NCBI GenBank assembly: GCA_025992895.1
Contig: DAJPGA010000001.1
Location: forward strand, 1,320,501 to 1,384,500
Reading direction: 5' to 3'
From: Veillonellaceae bacterium
GTDB taxonomy: Bacteria > Bacillota > Negativicutes > Veillonellales > Dialisteraceae
Length of the DNA stretch: 64,000 nucleotides
In this document: piece by piece, positions 8,784 through 19,430 of the stretch
How positions within the stretch are numbered: position 1 is the stretch's first letter
Layout: each line of letters opens with the position of its first letter
The notes under the pieces: model-generated
What the model saw: only the letters and a program-made list of their open reading frames with translations
What the model was told of the DNA's origin: nothing
Database searches by the model: none
Position numbers and translations under genes: made by a program

Positions 8784-10892
8784 ATGGATAGATCAAGAAT
8801 AGAACGAGAATATATCGAGCCGATGATTCCATTCAAGCTGAAAGCACCCTTTCAGCCGACGGGGGATCAGCCGAAGGCAGTGAAGTCACTGGTCAATGGA
8901 TTGAATGAAGGGCAATGGGCTCAGGTACTGCTTGGTGCAACAGGCACAGGCAAGACTTTTACCATGGCCAAGGTCATTGAAGAAGTACAGCGGCCTACAT
9001 TGATTATTTCTCCTAATAAGACACTTGCGGCCCAGACGGCCAGCGAGTTCAAGGATTTCTTCCCGGATAATGCTGTCTACTATTTCGTATCCTATTACGA
9101 TTATTATCAGCCGGAATCCTATGTGCCGCAGACGGATACCTATATTGAAAAGGACTCGTCTCGAAACGAGGAAATCGACCGTTTGCGCCATTCTGCGACT
9201 ATGGCGCTTTTTGAGAGAAGGGATGTCATTATCGTGGCGTCTGTCTCCTGCATCTACGGCCTCGGCGATCCGGAAGACTACAGCACGATGGGATTGTCAC
9301 TCCGTCCGGGTGAAGAAATAGAGCGCGATAAGATTATCGAAAAATTAGTGAACATGCAGTATATGCGCAATGATATGAATTTTACGCGCGATACGTTCAG
9401 GGTGAGAGGGGATACGATTGATGTATTTCCTGCATCTGAAAACAATATAGCTGTCCGTATTGAGATGTTTGGCGATGAAATCGATTCATTAACCGAATTT
9501 GACGTGCTGACAGGCGAAACAGTGGCAGAGAGAAACCATATAGGCATATTCCCTGCGTCGCACTATGTAACAAGCTCGGACAAGCTCAGGAAGGCAATTA
9601 CTTCTATTGAAGCCGAGCTGGATCAAAGACTGAAAGAATTAAGATCGCAGGATAAACTTCTGGAAGCACAGCGTCTCGAGCAGAGGACAAATTATGACTT
9701 GGAAATGATGCAGGAAGTCGGCTATTGCTCCGGAATAGAAAATTACTCCAGGCATATGTCCAACAGGAAACCCGGAGAACCGCCATTTACCCTGCTTGAT
9801 TATTTCCCTGAAGATTTTCTGATCATGATTGATGAATCTCACGTAACCGTTCCTCAGCTGCGTGCTATGTACAATGGCGACCAGTCACGCAAAAAGACAT
9901 TGGTGGACTATGGTTTCCGTCTTCCAAGCGCACTGGATAACCGCCCGCTTACTTTTGATGAATTCACAGAAAGAATTAATCAGATCATTTATGTATCGGC
10001 AACTCCCGGTCCTTATGAAATGGGGGTTCAGACAAATCTGGCGGAGCAGATCATAAGACCGACCGGACTTTTGGATCCAAGCATCGAAGTGCGGCCTATA
10101 GAGGGGCAGATGGATGATCTCCTTGGGGAAATACACAAGAGGGAAGAAGTCCATGAAAGAGTCCTGATCACTACATTGACTAAAAAGATGGCAGAGGATC
10201 TGACGGATTTTCTGACAGAAGCCGGCGTAAAAGTCAGGTACCTCCATTCTGATGTCGCCACAATTGAAAGAGCCGAGATTATCAGAGATCTTCGTGCCGG
10301 TGTGTTTGATGTGCTTGTTGGCATCAATCTTCTCCGCGAGGGCCTTGATATGCCTGAAGTATCGCTGGTTGCCATTCTGGATGCTGATAAGGAAGGATTC
10401 CTTCGCTCAGAGACCTCAATGATCCAGGTCATCGGACGCGCTGCCCGAAACGAACACGGGCATGTCATCATGTATGCAGACAGAATTACCAAGTCGATGA
10501 AATATGCTATCGATGAAACCAACAGGAGAAGGCAGATACAGGATGCGTATAATAAGGAGCATCATATTACGCCGCATACAGTACAGAAAAGAGTCAAGGA
10601 CCTGATTGATTTGACGAAGGTCGAAGAAAAGCCGTCTGATTATGGCAGTGAAAATACTAAGACAGAAAAGACGACAGATGAAGAGTTATACGCCCAGATG
10701 AAGGAAACTGAGAAAAACATGAAGAAAGCTGCCAAGTCACTGGAGTTCGAAGAGGCAGCCATGCTTCGTGACCGTTTAAGCAAGCTTCGCCAGGAATGGA
10801 CGAATAGATATGGTTCAAGGGCAGATGCCGCATTAAAAAGACAGGAATCTGCTAAGAAACGTATCAACAGGCCTATGAAAAAGAGAATCTAA
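8784..10892 (+). CDS. uvrB: Excinuclease ABC subunit B
   Basis: A 702-residue UvrB, the damage-verifying helicase of nucleotide excision repair. Walker A is GATGTGKT (residues 51-58); the damage-clamping beta-hairpin region shows [10 protein letters not shown]; helicase motifs include IDESH and QVIGRAARN. The C-terminal UVR domain (about 636-671, [11 protein letters not shown]) is the contact for UvrC. The ATG start is preceded by GAGGAAAC. It heads a uvrB-uvrA-uvrC run on one strand, the whole UvrABC nuclease. The C-terminal end is very basic ([12 protein letters not shown]). Confidence 0.98.
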   Translation: MDRSRIEREYIEPMIPFKLKAPFQPTGDQPKAVKSLVNGLNEGQWAQVLLGATGTGKTFTMAKVIEEVQRPTLIISPNKTLAAQTASEFKDFFPDNAVYYFVSYYDYYQPESYVPQTDTYIEKDSSRNEEIDRLRHSATMALFERRDVIIVASVSCIYGLGDPEDYSTMGLSLRPGEEIERDKIIEKLVNMQYMRNDMNFTRDTFRVRGDTIDVFPASENNIAVRIEMFGDEIDSLTEFDVLTGETVAERNHIGIFPASHYVTSSDKLRKAITSIEAELDQRLKELRSQDKLLEAQRLEQRTNYDLEMMQEVGYCSGIENYSRHMSNRKPGEPPFTLLDYFPEDFLIMIDESHVTVPQLRAMYNGDQSRKKTLVDYGFRLPSALDNRPLTFDEFTERINQIIYVSATPGPYEMGVQTNLAEQIIRPTGLLDPSIEVRPIEGQMDDLLGEIHKREEVHERVLITTLTKKMAEDLTDFLTEAGVKVRYLHSDVATIERAEIIRDLRAGVFDVLVGINLLREGLDMPEVSLVAILDADKEGFLRSETSMIQVIGRAARNEHGHVIMYADRITKSMKYAIDETNRRRQIQDAYNKEHHITPHTVQKRVKDLIDLTKVEEKPSDYGSENTKTEKTTDEELYAQMKETEKNMKKAAKSLEFEEAAMLRDRLSKLRQEWTNRYGSRADAALKRQESAKKRINRPMKKRI

Positions 10893-10963
10893 CCTGATGA
10901 CAGCCTGATACGCATCTGCGGATCAGCGCACTGGAAAATCTTGTCATGTTATGAGGAGAATGT

Positions 10964-13822
10964 ATGGAAAAAGGAATTGTTATACAAGGGGCCCGTCAGA
11001 ATAACCTGAAGAATATTAATCTGACACTCCCCAGAAATCAATTGATAGTATTTACCGGACTTTCCGGATCCGGGAAGTCTTCACTTGCTTTTGATACGAT
11101 TTATGCGGAAGGACAGAGAAAATATGTAGAATCTCTCTCTGCCTATGCCCGTCAGTTTCTCGGACAGATGAATAAGCCGGATATTGATAAGATTTCCGGC
11201 CTGTCTCCTGCCATATCCATCGATCAGAAATCAACGAGCCATAATCCAAGATCCACTGTAGGCACGGTTACCGAGATTCATGATTATCTGCGTATGCTGT
11301 ATGCGCACGCCAGCAGAGCTTTCTGCCCGAATTGCGGAAAGCCGATACAGCGCCAGACCATCGACCAGATCGTGGATGCACTGGAGGCATTGGGCGACCG
11401 CACAAAGCTTCTTATTTTAGGGCCGGTAGCTGTCGGGAAAAAGGGGACACATAAGAAGCTGCTGGAAGAGCTCAGGAAAGAAGGGTATGTCAGGGTACGA
11501 ATCGACGGCGAAGTCGTCGTCCTGAATGATGACATTGATCTGGAGAAGAATAAGAAGCATACCATTGAAGTGGTAGTAGACAGGATCATCATCAAAGAGG
11601 GAATTACACAGCGCCTGACTGATTCTGTTGAGGCAGCTCTTAAGCTGGGAGACGGAATGATGGTTGCCGGGGTGATTGGCGGTAAAGACCACATTTTCAG
11701 TACGCATTTTGCATGTCCGGAATGCAGGATTTCACTGCCTAAGCCTGAACCCAGGATTTTCTCATTCAACAATCCTCTTGGCGCATGTCCTGCATGCACG
11801 GGACTCGGAGCTTCCCTGGAAGCTGATTTCAGCCGTATTCTTCCAGAACACGGTCTGTCATTCCGTCTGGGTGCCATCAAGCCATTTCCATACAATAAGG
11901 AAAGCTGGCTCTATAAGCAGCTGGATGCATTCCTTAAATCGTATGGGCTGGGGATGGACAACTGCTTTGATGATCTGCCGGAAAAGGCACAGATGGAATT
12001 TGAGTTCGGCGGTACAGAGCTCCTGACATTCCAATATACGAATCAGGACGGTGAAACGAAGACATATCAGCGGACATTTGAAGGAATTGTCCCCATGACG
12101 AAACGGCGCTATGAGGAAGCATGGACGGAGAAGATGAAGGAAACTCTGTCCAACTATCTCATTGAAAAACCGTGTCCTGTCTGCCATGGCGCACGTCTCA
12201 GGCCTGAAAGCCTTGCGTTCCGTGTCGGAAATAAGAATATTGCCGAACTGTCCGCTATGCCGGTTGCCGATTTGATTCCTTTCCTAGAAAATCTTGATTT
12301 GACGGAAAAGGAGAAGGTCATTGCAGATCAGATCCTCCGGGAGGTAAAAGGCCGCTTAAGCTTCTTATCCAATGTCGGTCTGGAATACCTCACGCTCTCA
12401 AGAAATGCGATGACACTTTCCGGCGGGGAAGCGCAGCGCATCCGTCTTGCTACGCAGATAGGGTCCGGACTTGTGGGTGTCCTGTATATATTGGATGAAC
12501 CGTCCATCGGACTCCATCAAAGGGATAACGACCGGCTTCTTGCTACTCTTAAAGGAATGCGTGACCTGGGAAATACCCTGATCGTAGTAGAGCATGATGA
12601 GGATACGATCCGTACGGCAGACTGGGTCGTTGATATCGGGCCTGGGGCAGGAGAAAAAGGCGGATATGTTGTTGCTGAGGGCACGCCAGAAGATGTAAAG
12701 AATACACCTGGTTCCATAACCGGGGCTTATCTGAGAGGCGAAAAATATATACCGCTTCCTGAAAGCAGGAGGAAGGGAAACGGACTGTACCTTACAATTC
12801 GCGGGGCAACAGAACACAACCTGAAAAATATAGATGTAAAAATCCCGCTTGGAGAGATGACGGTTGTCACAGGCGAATCAGGATCAGGCAAAAGTACCCT
12901 GATCAACGAGATCCTCTACCAGGGACTGTCAAATATCAAAAACCATACATCATATGGAACCGGTGCCTACAAGAGTATGGAGGGAACCGAATATATTGAT
13001 AAAGTCATTGACATAGATCAGCAGCCGATCGGGCGTACACCCCGGTCGAATCCGGCAACTTATACGGGAATCTTTACAGATATCAGGGAACTATTCAGCC
13101 AGACTTCAGAAGCCAAAATGAGAGGGTATAAGCCTGGAAGATTCAGCTTCAACATCAAGGGCGGACGATGCGAAGCTTGTCATGGCGACGGCATCATCAA
13201 AATTGAAATGCAGTTCCTTTCGGATGTCTATGTTCCCTGTGAAGTCTGTCACGGGGCAAGGTATAACAGAGAAACTCTTGAAGTACGGTATAAAGGGAAA
13301 AATATCTCAGACGTACTGAACATGACAGTTGATGAAGCCATTCCGTTTTTTGAGAATCATGACAAGATTCTTCGCAAGCTCTTAACGCTGCAGGAAGTCG
13401 GACTGGGTTATATCCGTCTTGGACAGCCGGCTACCACGATGTCCGGCGGCGAGGCGCAGCGTGTAAAGCTGGCTACGGAACTGATGAGAAGAGGAACGGG
13501 TGATACCCTTTACATCCTCGATGAGCCGACTACAGGACTTCATAGTGAAGATATACGCAAACTGCTTATCGTACTGCAGAAGCTGGTCGATCAGGGGAAT
13601 ACGGTTGTCATTATCGAACATAATCTCGATGTGGCAAAGGTAGCTGACTATATTATCGATCTCGGCCCTGAGGGTGGCGATAAAGGCGGTGAAGTTGTTG
13701 CAGAAGGAACTCCTGAGGAAATCTGTCAGGTTCCCAGATCTTATACCGGCCAATATTTGAAGCCTGTCATCGACCGGACCATAGAAATAATGAAGGGGCA
13801 TAAGGATGATAGAAGTCAATGA
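10964..13822 (+). CDS. uvrA: Excinuclease ABC subunit A
   Basis: A 952-residue UvrA with two ABC ATPase modules. First Walker A is GLSGSGKSS (about 32-40), first signature [11 protein letters not shown] (about 485-495), second Walker [10 protein letters not shown] (about 637-645), second signature [11 protein letters not shown] (about 826-836). Zinc-binding CxxC pairs occur at [32 protein letters not shown] and CEVCHGARY. UvrA dimers find DNA lesions and load UvrB. The start has GAGGAG upstream, and the last 17 bases overlap uvrC, so uvrA and uvrC are probably translationally coupled. Confidence 0.98.
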   Translation: MEKGIVIQGARQNNLKNINLTLPRNQLIVFTGLSGSGKSSLAFDTIYAEGQRKYVESLSAYARQFLGQMNKPDIDKISGLSPAISIDQKSTSHNPRSTVGTVTEIHDYLRMLYAHASRAFCPNCGKPIQRQTIDQIVDALEALGDRTKLLILGPVAVGKKGTHKKLLEELRKEGYVRVRIDGEVVVLNDDIDLEKNKKHTIEVVVDRIIIKEGITQRLTDSVEAALKLGDGMMVAGVIGGKDHIFSTHFACPECRISLPKPEPRIFSFNNPLGACPACTGLGASLEADFSRILPEHGLSFRLGAIKPFPYNKESWLYKQLDAFLKSYGLGMDNCFDDLPEKAQMEFEFGGTELLTFQYTNQDGETKTYQRTFEGIVPMTKRRYEEAWTEKMKETLSNYLIEKPCPVCHGARLRPESLAFRVGNKNIAELSAMPVADLIPFLENLDLTEKEKVIADQILREVKGRLSFLSNVGLEYLTLSRNAMTLSGGEAQRIRLATQIGSGLVGVLYILDEPSIGLHQRDNDRLLATLKGMRDLGNTLIVVEHDEDTIRTADWVVDIGPGAGEKGGYVVAEGTPEDVKNTPGSITGAYLRGEKYIPLPESRRKGNGLYLTIRGATEHNLKNIDVKIPLGEMTVVTGESGSGKSTLINEILYQGLSNIKNHTSYGTGAYKSMEGTEYIDKVIDIDQQPIGRTPRSNPATYTGIFTDIRELFSQTSEAKMRGYKPGRFSFNIKGGRCEACHGDGIIKIEMQFLSDVYVPCEVCHGARYNRETLEVRYKGKNISDVLNMTVDEAIPFFENHDKILRKLLTLQEVGLGYIRLGQPATTMSGGEAQRVKLATELMRRGTGDTLYILDEPTTGLHSEDIRKLLIVLQKLVDQGNTVVIIEHNLDVAKVADYIIDLGPEGGDKGGEVVAEGTPEEICQVPRSYTGQYLKPVIDRTIEIMKGHKDDRSQ

Positions 13823-15680
13823 TAAAATCCGGGCTAAAGTCGAAGCACTTCCTGACTCGCCCGGTGTATATAGATGGAAAGATAAGGACGGCCGTATCAT
13901 CTATGTCGGGAAAGCAAAGAACTTAAAGAACAGGGTTCGTTCCTATGTCAGAGAGGACAAGAACCGTTCGCCTAAAGTTGCAGCGATGATACGGCATGCT
14001 GATGATCTGGATATCACCATGACTGGATCTGAAATGGAAGCACTGATCCTGGAATGCAATCTGATCAAGGAAATACATCCTAAATATAATATTTCCTTGA
14101 GAGATGACAAGTCATATCCATACGTCAAAATCACGACGGGGGATGAATGGCCGCGTGTCTTCGTAACAAGGAATATACGAAGAGATGATCATGCTAAATA
14201 TTACGGTCCGTTTACGGATGTAGGCAGCCTTCGAAAGACGCTGAGTGTTTTGCGGAGATACTATCCTATCCGTACATGCCGTTCTATGAAGGTGCCGCGC
14301 CCCTGCCTTCAGTACCACCTGCATCTTTGCTGCGCTCCGTGCTTCAATTACTGCACGAAGGAAGAATATCAGAGGTACGTAAAGACCATCTGTGACCTGT
14401 TTGAAGGCAAGAGCACAGAACTGGTAAAGGAATTGCAGCAGAAGATGGAGCAGGCATCCGAATCACTGGAATATGAGAAAGCTGCAGAATTCAGGAATCA
14501 GATCAGAGCAATTCAGAGCGTTCAGCAGAGACAGAACATCATCTCCAACGAAGGTGACTTTGATGTTGTCGGAATGGCAAGAGATGGAAGCCATACCGGT
14601 CTTGAAGTCTTTTATATCCGCTATGGCAGAATGGTTGGAAAAGAAAATTTCAGTATTCCGGAAAGTGCTGATGAGCAGGATCAGGACATTATTACAGCTT
14701 TTATCAAAGATTTCTATGCCGGGAATCCGATGTCCGTTCCAAAGGAAATTATTCTTCCCATGATGCCTAAGGACTCTGAGCTTCTGCTGGAATGGCTGAA
14801 GCAGATCAAAGGGACAGAAGTGAAGATGATTGTTCCTGAAAGAGGCTTCAAGAGGAAGCTGAAAGACATGGCTATGGCAAATGCCAAAAAATATCTTTCT
14901 GATAAGAAACTGCAGTGGGAATATCAGGATGCCAGAGAACAGGGCGCTGTTAAGAAGCTGAAGGAACTGCTGAATCTGCCTCGTCTTCCTGAGCGAATGG
15001 AATGTTTTGATATATCTCATAATCAGGGGGCCGAAACAACCGGCTCAATGGCTGTTTTCGAGCATGGACGTCCCGCAAAAAGTGAGTATCGCAAATTCAA
15101 ACTGGTAACCACGCAGGGACATGCAGATGATTTCAAATCCATGGCAGAAGTGATGCAGCGAAGATATGGAAATAGAAAAGACTGGCCTGAACCGGATCTC
15201 ATTGTTCTCGACGGCGGTCTTGGCCAGCTGCATGCGGCCCTTCCTGTAATCAGAAATGCAGGCTGCAATGCACCGGTCATCGGACTTGCGAAAAGAATAG
15301 AGGAAATCTATGTGGAAGGCAGTGATGTTCCTGTTGTGCTTGATCATCACGAACCTGCGCTGCAGCTTCTTCAGTTCATCCGCGATGAAGCGCACCGCTT
15401 CGTAATTACATATCATAGAAACTGGACGAATAAACGCAATACAGAGTCTATCCTTGATCATGTGGAGGGAATCGGACCAACACGAAGGAATGCCCTTTGG
15501 CATGCTTTTCGTTCCCTGGATGAGATGAAAAAGGCGACAGAAGAAGAACTGGCAAGCGTTCCCGGAATGAATAAGAAAGCAGCGGCCAACCTGTATCGCT
15601 TTTTCCGCTTGAGAAAAGATGAGAAGCAGATGGTGATTGCGGGGATACAGGCGGATCCTTCCGGGGCCAATCAGCCATGA
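13806..15680 (+). CDS. uvrC: Excinuclease ABC subunit C
   Basis: A 624-residue UvrC, the dual-incision nuclease. The N-terminal GIY-YIG domain reads PGVYRWKD...[13 protein letters not shown] (3' incision); a cysteine-rich patch ([22 protein letters not shown]) follows, as in many UvrC proteins with an iron-sulfur cluster; a UVR helix ([11 protein letters not shown]) binds UvrB; the RNase H-like domain carries ECFDISH and [10 protein letters not shown] (5' incision); the C-terminus has a helix-hairpin-helix ([12 protein letters not shown]). It starts at ATG 13806 inside the end of uvrA. No terminator is obvious after it. Confidence 0.98.
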   Translation: MIEVNDKIRAKVEALPDSPGVYRWKDKDGRIIYVGKAKNLKNRVRSYVREDKNRSPKVAAMIRHADDLDITMTGSEMEALILECNLIKEIHPKYNISLRDDKSYPYVKITTGDEWPRVFVTRNIRRDDHAKYYGPFTDVGSLRKTLSVLRRYYPIRTCRSMKVPRPCLQYHLHLCCAPCFNYCTKEEYQRYVKTICDLFEGKSTELVKELQQKMEQASESLEYEKAAEFRNQIRAIQSVQQRQNIISNEGDFDVVGMARDGSHTGLEVFYIRYGRMVGKENFSIPESADEQDQDIITAFIKDFYAGNPMSVPKEIILPMMPKDSELLLEWLKQIKGTEVKMIVPERGFKRKLKDMAMANAKKYLSDKKLQWEYQDAREQGAVKKLKELLNLPRLPERMECFDISHNQGAETTGSMAVFEHGRPAKSEYRKFKLVTTQGHADDFKSMAEVMQRRYGNRKDWPEPDLIVLDGGLGQLHAALPVIRNAGCNAPVIGLAKRIEEIYVEGSDVPVVLDHHEPALQLLQFIRDEAHRFVITYHRNWTNKRNTESILDHVEGIGPTRRNALWHAFRSLDEMKKATEEELASVPGMNKKAAANLYRFFRLRKDEKQMVIAGIQADPSGANQP

Positions 15681-15849
15681 GGAATATTCTGCTAGCCTGA
15701 AGCAAAAGGATTGTTATGCTTTTCATTGATATGGTATACTGATAAACAGCATTACAACGGAATTCTTTGTATGAAGATTTCTTCTCAGGACGCCTTGTTG
15801 GCGTTCCGCAATATGTCATGGAAAATACCGTATAGAATGAATGTTATCC
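15681..15849 (+). promoter_or_regulatory. Promoter and leader region between uvrC and rpmF
   Basis: TTGTTA (15711-15716) and TATACT (15735-15740, with an upstream TG giving TGGTATACT) are 18 bp apart, a good promoter. Downstream, ACGCC-TTGTT-GGCGT (about 15790-15805) can form a small hairpin without a T-run. No gene encoding the usual upstream partner of rpmF (DUF177/YceD) is found here; nothing else is recognisable. Confidence 0.5.
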
Positions 15850-15878
15850 TTGACAAATGACATAACTCTTCGTATAAT
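15850..15878 (+). promoter_or_regulatory. Consensus sigma-70 promoter for rpmF
   Basis: Exact TTGACA (15850-15855), 17-bp spacer and exact TATAAT (15873-15878). The transcript would have a ~105-nt leader before rpmF containing AAGTTGAT repeats but no clear terminator. Confidence 0.9.
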
Positions 15879-15993
15879 GATGAAGTTGATAATTTACTCT
15901 AAGTTGATTAGAGCAGTGCACCGAAATCGTAATTGAAGTGCAGCGAAGACGAATAAAACGGCATAACGGCCGATAGGTAAGGAGGTGCTAGAA

Positions 15994-16179
15994 ATGCCGG
16001 TTCCGAAGACAAAAAGTTCTAGATCCCGTCGTGATAAAAGACGTGCTAATTGGAAGCTGACTGTTCCGGGTCTTGTGGAATGCCCACAGTGCCACGCAAT
16101 GAAAAAACCTCATCATGTATGCCCGGTATGCGGTTTCTATAAAGGCAAACAAGTCATTACAAAAACTGTAGAAGGTTAA
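15994..16179 (+). CDS. rpmF: 50S ribosomal protein L32
   Basis: A 61-residue L32: basic N-terminus MPVPKTKSSRSRRDKRR followed by two CxxC pairs (CPQC and CPVC), the zinc-binding C+ form. The start is ATG 15994, eight bases after AAGGAGG (about 15979-15985); an upstream in-frame GTG at 15985 overlaps that site and is rejected. It is a single-gene unit with a consensus promoter and its own terminator. Confidence 0.97.
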   Translation: MPVPKTKSSRSRRDKRRANWKLTVPGLVECPQCHAMKKPHHVCPVCGFYKGKQVITKTVEG

Positions 16180-16184
16180 TAAGA

Positions 16185-16213
16185 AGACGTCTCTCCTGTA
16201 GAGGCGTTTTTTA
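16185..16213 (+). terminator. Intrinsic terminator after rpmF
   Basis: ACGTCTC pairs with GAGGCGT (one G-U) around a 7-nt loop, followed by a run of T. Confidence 0.85.
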
Positions 16214-16255
16214 TTGTGTTATTTTGTATATTACATGGTGAAAAATGCCTTTATA

Positions 16256-16264
16256 TGCTATAAT
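16256..16264 (+). promoter_or_regulatory. Extended -10 promoter of the ABC import operon
   Basis: TGCTATAAT with the hexamer at 16259-16264, about 100 nt upstream of the first gene. No T-box or other riboswitch core is recognisable in the leader. Confidence 0.5.
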
Positions 16265-16365
16265 TATCGAAAGTCATCACTAAAACAGCATATCGGTTCC
16301 ATAATTGTTCTTATTGATTGTGGAAATCTGATTTGTTTTAGATTTAAGAATGGAGGAATAGTAGA

Positions 16366-17361
16366 ATGGTAGGAAAAAGTTGGAAGAAAATCTTAGCTGT
16401 CGGGATTTGCGGATTAATGGCAGCAGGTGTAATCGCAGGCTGTGGAAACAACTCCGGGAGCTCTGGAAACAGCGGTAAAATGAAGGTTGGCGTTGTACAG
16501 ATCGTGCAGCATCCTGCACTGGATGAATCCAACAAGGGCTTTGTCGATGCATTAAATGAAAGCGGACTGAAGGACAAAATCGAAATAGACCAGCAGAATG
16601 CGCAGGGAGATCAGTCGAACCTCAGATCGATTGCTAACAGATTTGTATCTGGCGACTACAAGCTTATTGCGGCCATTTCAACGCCTGCAGCACAGGCTAT
16701 GGCCAATGCAACAAATAAAATTCCGATCATCTGCACCGCAATTGCAGATTTTGAAAATGCAAAACTGATGAAGTCTGAAAAACAGCCTGACAGCAATGTG
16801 ACCGGGACTCATGACAGAGGTCCGCTCGATAAGCAGGTTGCTTTGATCAAGGAAATTCAGCCGAATATCAAGAAATTAGGAATCATCTATAATTCAAGTG
16901 AAATCAATTCAGTGATTCAGGCTCAGAAACTTAAAGATGCCTGCAAGCCATTAGGCATTGATGTTGTTGAACTGACCGTAAATAGTGTCAATGATGTGCA
17001 GCAGGTTGCCGAAGGCTTCCTGGGCGGAAAAGTAGATGCAATTTTCGTGCCAACGGATAATATTATTGCTTCTTCTATTCCGACACTCATGTCAGTTGCC
17101 AATAAGGAAAAGATTCCGGTATACGGCGCTGAGCAGGGACATGTAAAATCTGGTGTTCTGGCTTCTGAATCAATCAGCTTCTATGATATCGGGCACCGTG
17201 CCGGTGAAATGGCTGCTGAAATCCTCAAGGGAAACAAGACGGTGAAAGACTTCCCTGTTGAAGGTGCCGACAAATCTAAGTTATACATCAATAAGAATGA
17301 AATGGACACGCTCGGGATCAAGATTCCTCAATCGGTTCTTGACAGAGCTGAAATGGTCTGA
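16366..17361 (+). CDS. ABC transporter substrate-binding lipoprotein (TrpX-like, ABC_sub_bind family)
   Basis: A 331-residue exported lipoprotein: positively charged N-terminus, hydrophobic core and lipobox VIAGC with the lipidated cysteine at residue 26, followed by a glycine/serine/asparagine linker. The mature part (KVGVVQIVQHPALDESNKGFVDAL and later LGIIYNSSEINS) matches the ABC_sub_bind family, whose best-known members are TrpX/tryptophan-type importers. The downstream permease and ATPase complete the system. Substrate is not certain: tryptophan or another aromatic or small nitrogenous compound is possible. The start ATG has GGAGGAAT upstream. Confidence 0.8.
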   Translation: MVGKSWKKILAVGICGLMAAGVIAGCGNNSGSSGNSGKMKVGVVQIVQHPALDESNKGFVDALNESGLKDKIEIDQQNAQGDQSNLRSIANRFVSGDYKLIAAISTPAAQAMANATNKIPIICTAIADFENAKLMKSEKQPDSNVTGTHDRGPLDKQVALIKEIQPNIKKLGIIYNSSEINSVIQAQKLKDACKPLGIDVVELTVNSVNDVQQVAEGFLGGKVDAIFVPTDNIIASSIPTLMSVANKEKIPVYGAEQGHVKSGVLASESISFYDIGHRAGEMAAEILKGNKTVKDFPVEGADKSKLYINKNEMDTLGIKIPQSVLDRAEMV

Positions 17362-17381
17362 TTTAAGAAGGGATTCAGGAA

Positions 17382-18422
17382 GTGGCCTCGAAACTTAAAA
17401 AGCTCTGGTGGCTTATGCTTGTTTTTGCACTTTGCAATATAGCAATAGCCTTAATTCTATTTTTGGGCAATAAGCAAAAATCTCCGGAGGAAAGTATAAA
17501 AACTATACCGCAGAAAAGCGTATACAGTATTGGTATTCTTCAATCCGAAAACCTGCCTGAACAGGATAAAATGGTAGCCGGGGCTTTAGCAGGATTGGAA
17601 TCCAGCGGTTACGCGAACGGGGAGAGACTTCATATCGAAGTAATCAATGCCAATGGGGACGACAAGAAGCTTGAACGGGGCGCCAAGAAATTTTCCTCGA
17701 ATAAAAAAGATCTTATTATAGCTGTCGGTACGGATTCGGCCAAGGCTCTTGCCAAAGTGACCAAAAACATACCGGTTGTAGGTGTTGGCGTATATCTTTT
17801 CAAAAGTGACGAGGTTTTCAAATCCCACGAAAACTTTACAGGCATATCGGATACCCCGCTGGTACTGACGCAAATAAGAACGGCAGCGCAGTGTTTTCCT
17901 GTGAATAAGCTTGGAATCCTGTACGATCCCACAGATGAGGATTCAGTGCTCCAGCTTAAGATTTTGAGGGCAGTTTCGGAACAGAAAAATATCAGTCTCT
18001 TTGAGGTTGCTTTTAACCCGGACCAGAGACCGGATATCCAGATCCGTAAATTTTTGGGCAATGTGAATGCTGTTTATATTCCGGAGGATCCTGCCGTACT
18101 TAAGAATTTTGATGCAGTTGTAAAAATTTTGACACCCGCGGGAATTCCTATTATCGGGGAACAGATAGAAATGGTGAAGGAAGGTGCTCTGATATCGGTC
18201 TCACCGTCCTATTACCGCATGGGATTCAGCGGGGGCAGAATTGCTGCCAGACTCTTAAGCGGGAATTTCCTGCCCGAGAACATTCCGATTACCCGTCAAA
18301 TTGATCCTGATATGGTTATCAATATGAAACAGGCGGATCTGCTCCATATCAAGCTGCCCAGCGACGTATGGCAGCGGGCAAGAAAACTGTACTTGTATGA
18401 TAACCAGCCAGCAAGACCTTGA
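17382..18422 (+). CDS. Second, membrane-anchored substrate-binding-like protein of the same family
   Basis: A 346-residue homologue of the preceding binding protein: same layout (IGILQSENLPEQDKMVAGAL, later LGILYDPTDEDS, then GALISVSPSYYRMGFSGGRIAA). Instead of a lipobox it has a single hydrophobic segment (about 10-28) with no good cleavage site, so it is probably anchored by an uncleaved helix. It starts at GTG 17382, 20 nt after the first gene, behind AGGGATTCAGGAA. Two tandem binding proteins in one operon suggest widened substrate range or a diverged regulatory copy. It is followed by an intercistronic hairpin. Confidence 0.72.
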   Translation: MASKLKKLWWLMLVFALCNIAIALILFLGNKQKSPEESIKTIPQKSVYSIGILQSENLPEQDKMVAGALAGLESSGYANGERLHIEVINANGDDKKLERGAKKFSSNKKDLIIAVGTDSAKALAKVTKNIPVVGVGVYLFKSDEVFKSHENFTGISDTPLVLTQIRTAAQCFPVNKLGILYDPTDEDSVLQLKILRAVSEQKNISLFEVAFNPDQRPDIQIRKFLGNVNAVYIPEDPAVLKNFDAVVKILTPAGIPIIGEQIEMVKEGALISVSPSYYRMGFSGGRIAARLLSGNFLPENIPITRQIDPDMVINMKQADLLHIKLPSDVWQRARKLYLYDNQPARP

Positions 18423-18467
18423 TTTAAATCCGGAGACTGCTGTTCTCGCATTTTACAGGTGATTAAC

Positions 18468-18503
18468 AGGCGGCAGCGGTAGAACAGCGCTTGCCGCCTT
18501 TAT
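18468..18503 (+). terminator. Intercistronic hairpin between binding-protein and permease genes
   Basis: AGGCGGCA pairs with TGCCGCCT, extended by GCG/CGC past a bulge, loop about 9 nt, followed by TTTAT. It lies inside the operon, so it may act as a partial terminator or as a 3' RNA stabiliser lowering permease and ATPase expression relative to the binding proteins. Confidence 0.6.
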
Positions 18504-18544
18504 TGATTGACAGGCAATTCGCTTGATTAAAGGAGATTGTTTCT

Positions 18545-19426
18545 ATGGTAGATTTAGCAATATCCACAGTGGCACAAGGGCTCATGTGGTCAATTCTGGC
18601 AATCGGTGTATTTCTTTCCTTCAGGGTGCTTGATGTGCCTGATATGACTTGCGAAGGCAGTTTCCCTTTGGGCGGAGCCATTGCGGCTTCAATGATTGCA
18701 GCAGGTGTTTCACCCTGGGCCGGACTGGCCGCAGGTGCATTGGGCGGACTCATCGCAGGTGTTGTTACCGGCGTTCTTTACACGAAGCTTAAGATTCCTG
18801 CCATTCTGGCCGGGATCCTGACAATGATTGCTTTATATTCCATTAACCTTCACGTGATGGGGAAAGCAAATATTTCGCTGCTCCGTGCCGATACGGTATT
18901 CTCGACAACCTCTGAAATGCTTCACATCAGCATGTCTGCAGCTGCTTTTGTTGTCCCGCTTATTATGATGGCCGTGATTATCGGTTTTATTTACTGGTTC
19001 TTCGGAACAGAACTTGGCATGTGCATTCGTGCTACAGGTTTTAATCCGCAGATGGTTCGTGCACAGGGCGTCAATACGGACACGATGACAATCATCGGAT
19101 TATTCATCAGCAACGCGCTCATCGGACTCTGCGGTGCAGTTGTTGCGCAGAATAATGGATTCGCTGATGTCGGGATGGGGATTGGTACAATCGTTATAGG
19201 CCTTGCATCCGTTATCATCGGCGAAGTTATTTTAGGCGCTGACAGCTTCTCTGCTTCACTTGCTGCTGTCGTTCTGGGGTCCGTTCTTTACAGAGTAGTT
19301 ATTGCAGGTGTACTCTACCTTGGAATGCCGCCAAATGATTTGAAACTGTTTACTGCGATTATTGTCATGCTGGCACTTGCAGCACCGATGATCAAAGATA
19401 AAGTGAATATGGGAAAGGCAGGCTGA
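18545..19426 (+). CDS. ABC transporter permease (BPD_transp_2 family)
   Basis: A 293-residue integral membrane protein with about eight hydrophobic segments starting near residue 8, and the family core around VLDVPDMTCEGSFPLGGA and GTELGMCIRATGFNPQMVRAQG, the cytoplasmic loop that contacts the ATPase. It is the permease type that partners ABC_sub_bind lipoproteins (TrpY-like). It sits 4 nt before the ATPase gene and downstream of two binding-protein genes. The ATG follows AAAGGAGATTG. Confidence 0.85.
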   Translation: MVDLAISTVAQGLMWSILAIGVFLSFRVLDVPDMTCEGSFPLGGAIAASMIAAGVSPWAGLAAGALGGLIAGVVTGVLYTKLKIPAILAGILTMIALYSINLHVMGKANISLLRADTVFSTTSEMLHISMSAAAFVVPLIMMAVIIGFIYWFFGTELGMCIRATGFNPQMVRAQGVNTDTMTIIGLFISNALIGLCGAVVAQNNGFADVGMGIGTIVIGLASVIIGEVILGADSFSASLAAVVLGSVLYRVVIAGVLYLGMPPNDLKLFTAIIVMLALAAPMIKDKVNMGKAG

Positions 19427-19430
19427 AAAG

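Noticed and set aside
15985..15993. GTG start for rpmF three codons upstream
   Set aside because: It overlaps the AAGGAGG ribosome binding site; ATG 15994 gives the standard L32 N-terminus.
18423..18544. Small gene between the second binding protein and the permease
   Set aside because: The stretch is filled by a GC-rich hairpin and the permease ribosome binding site; no frame has a start with a site.
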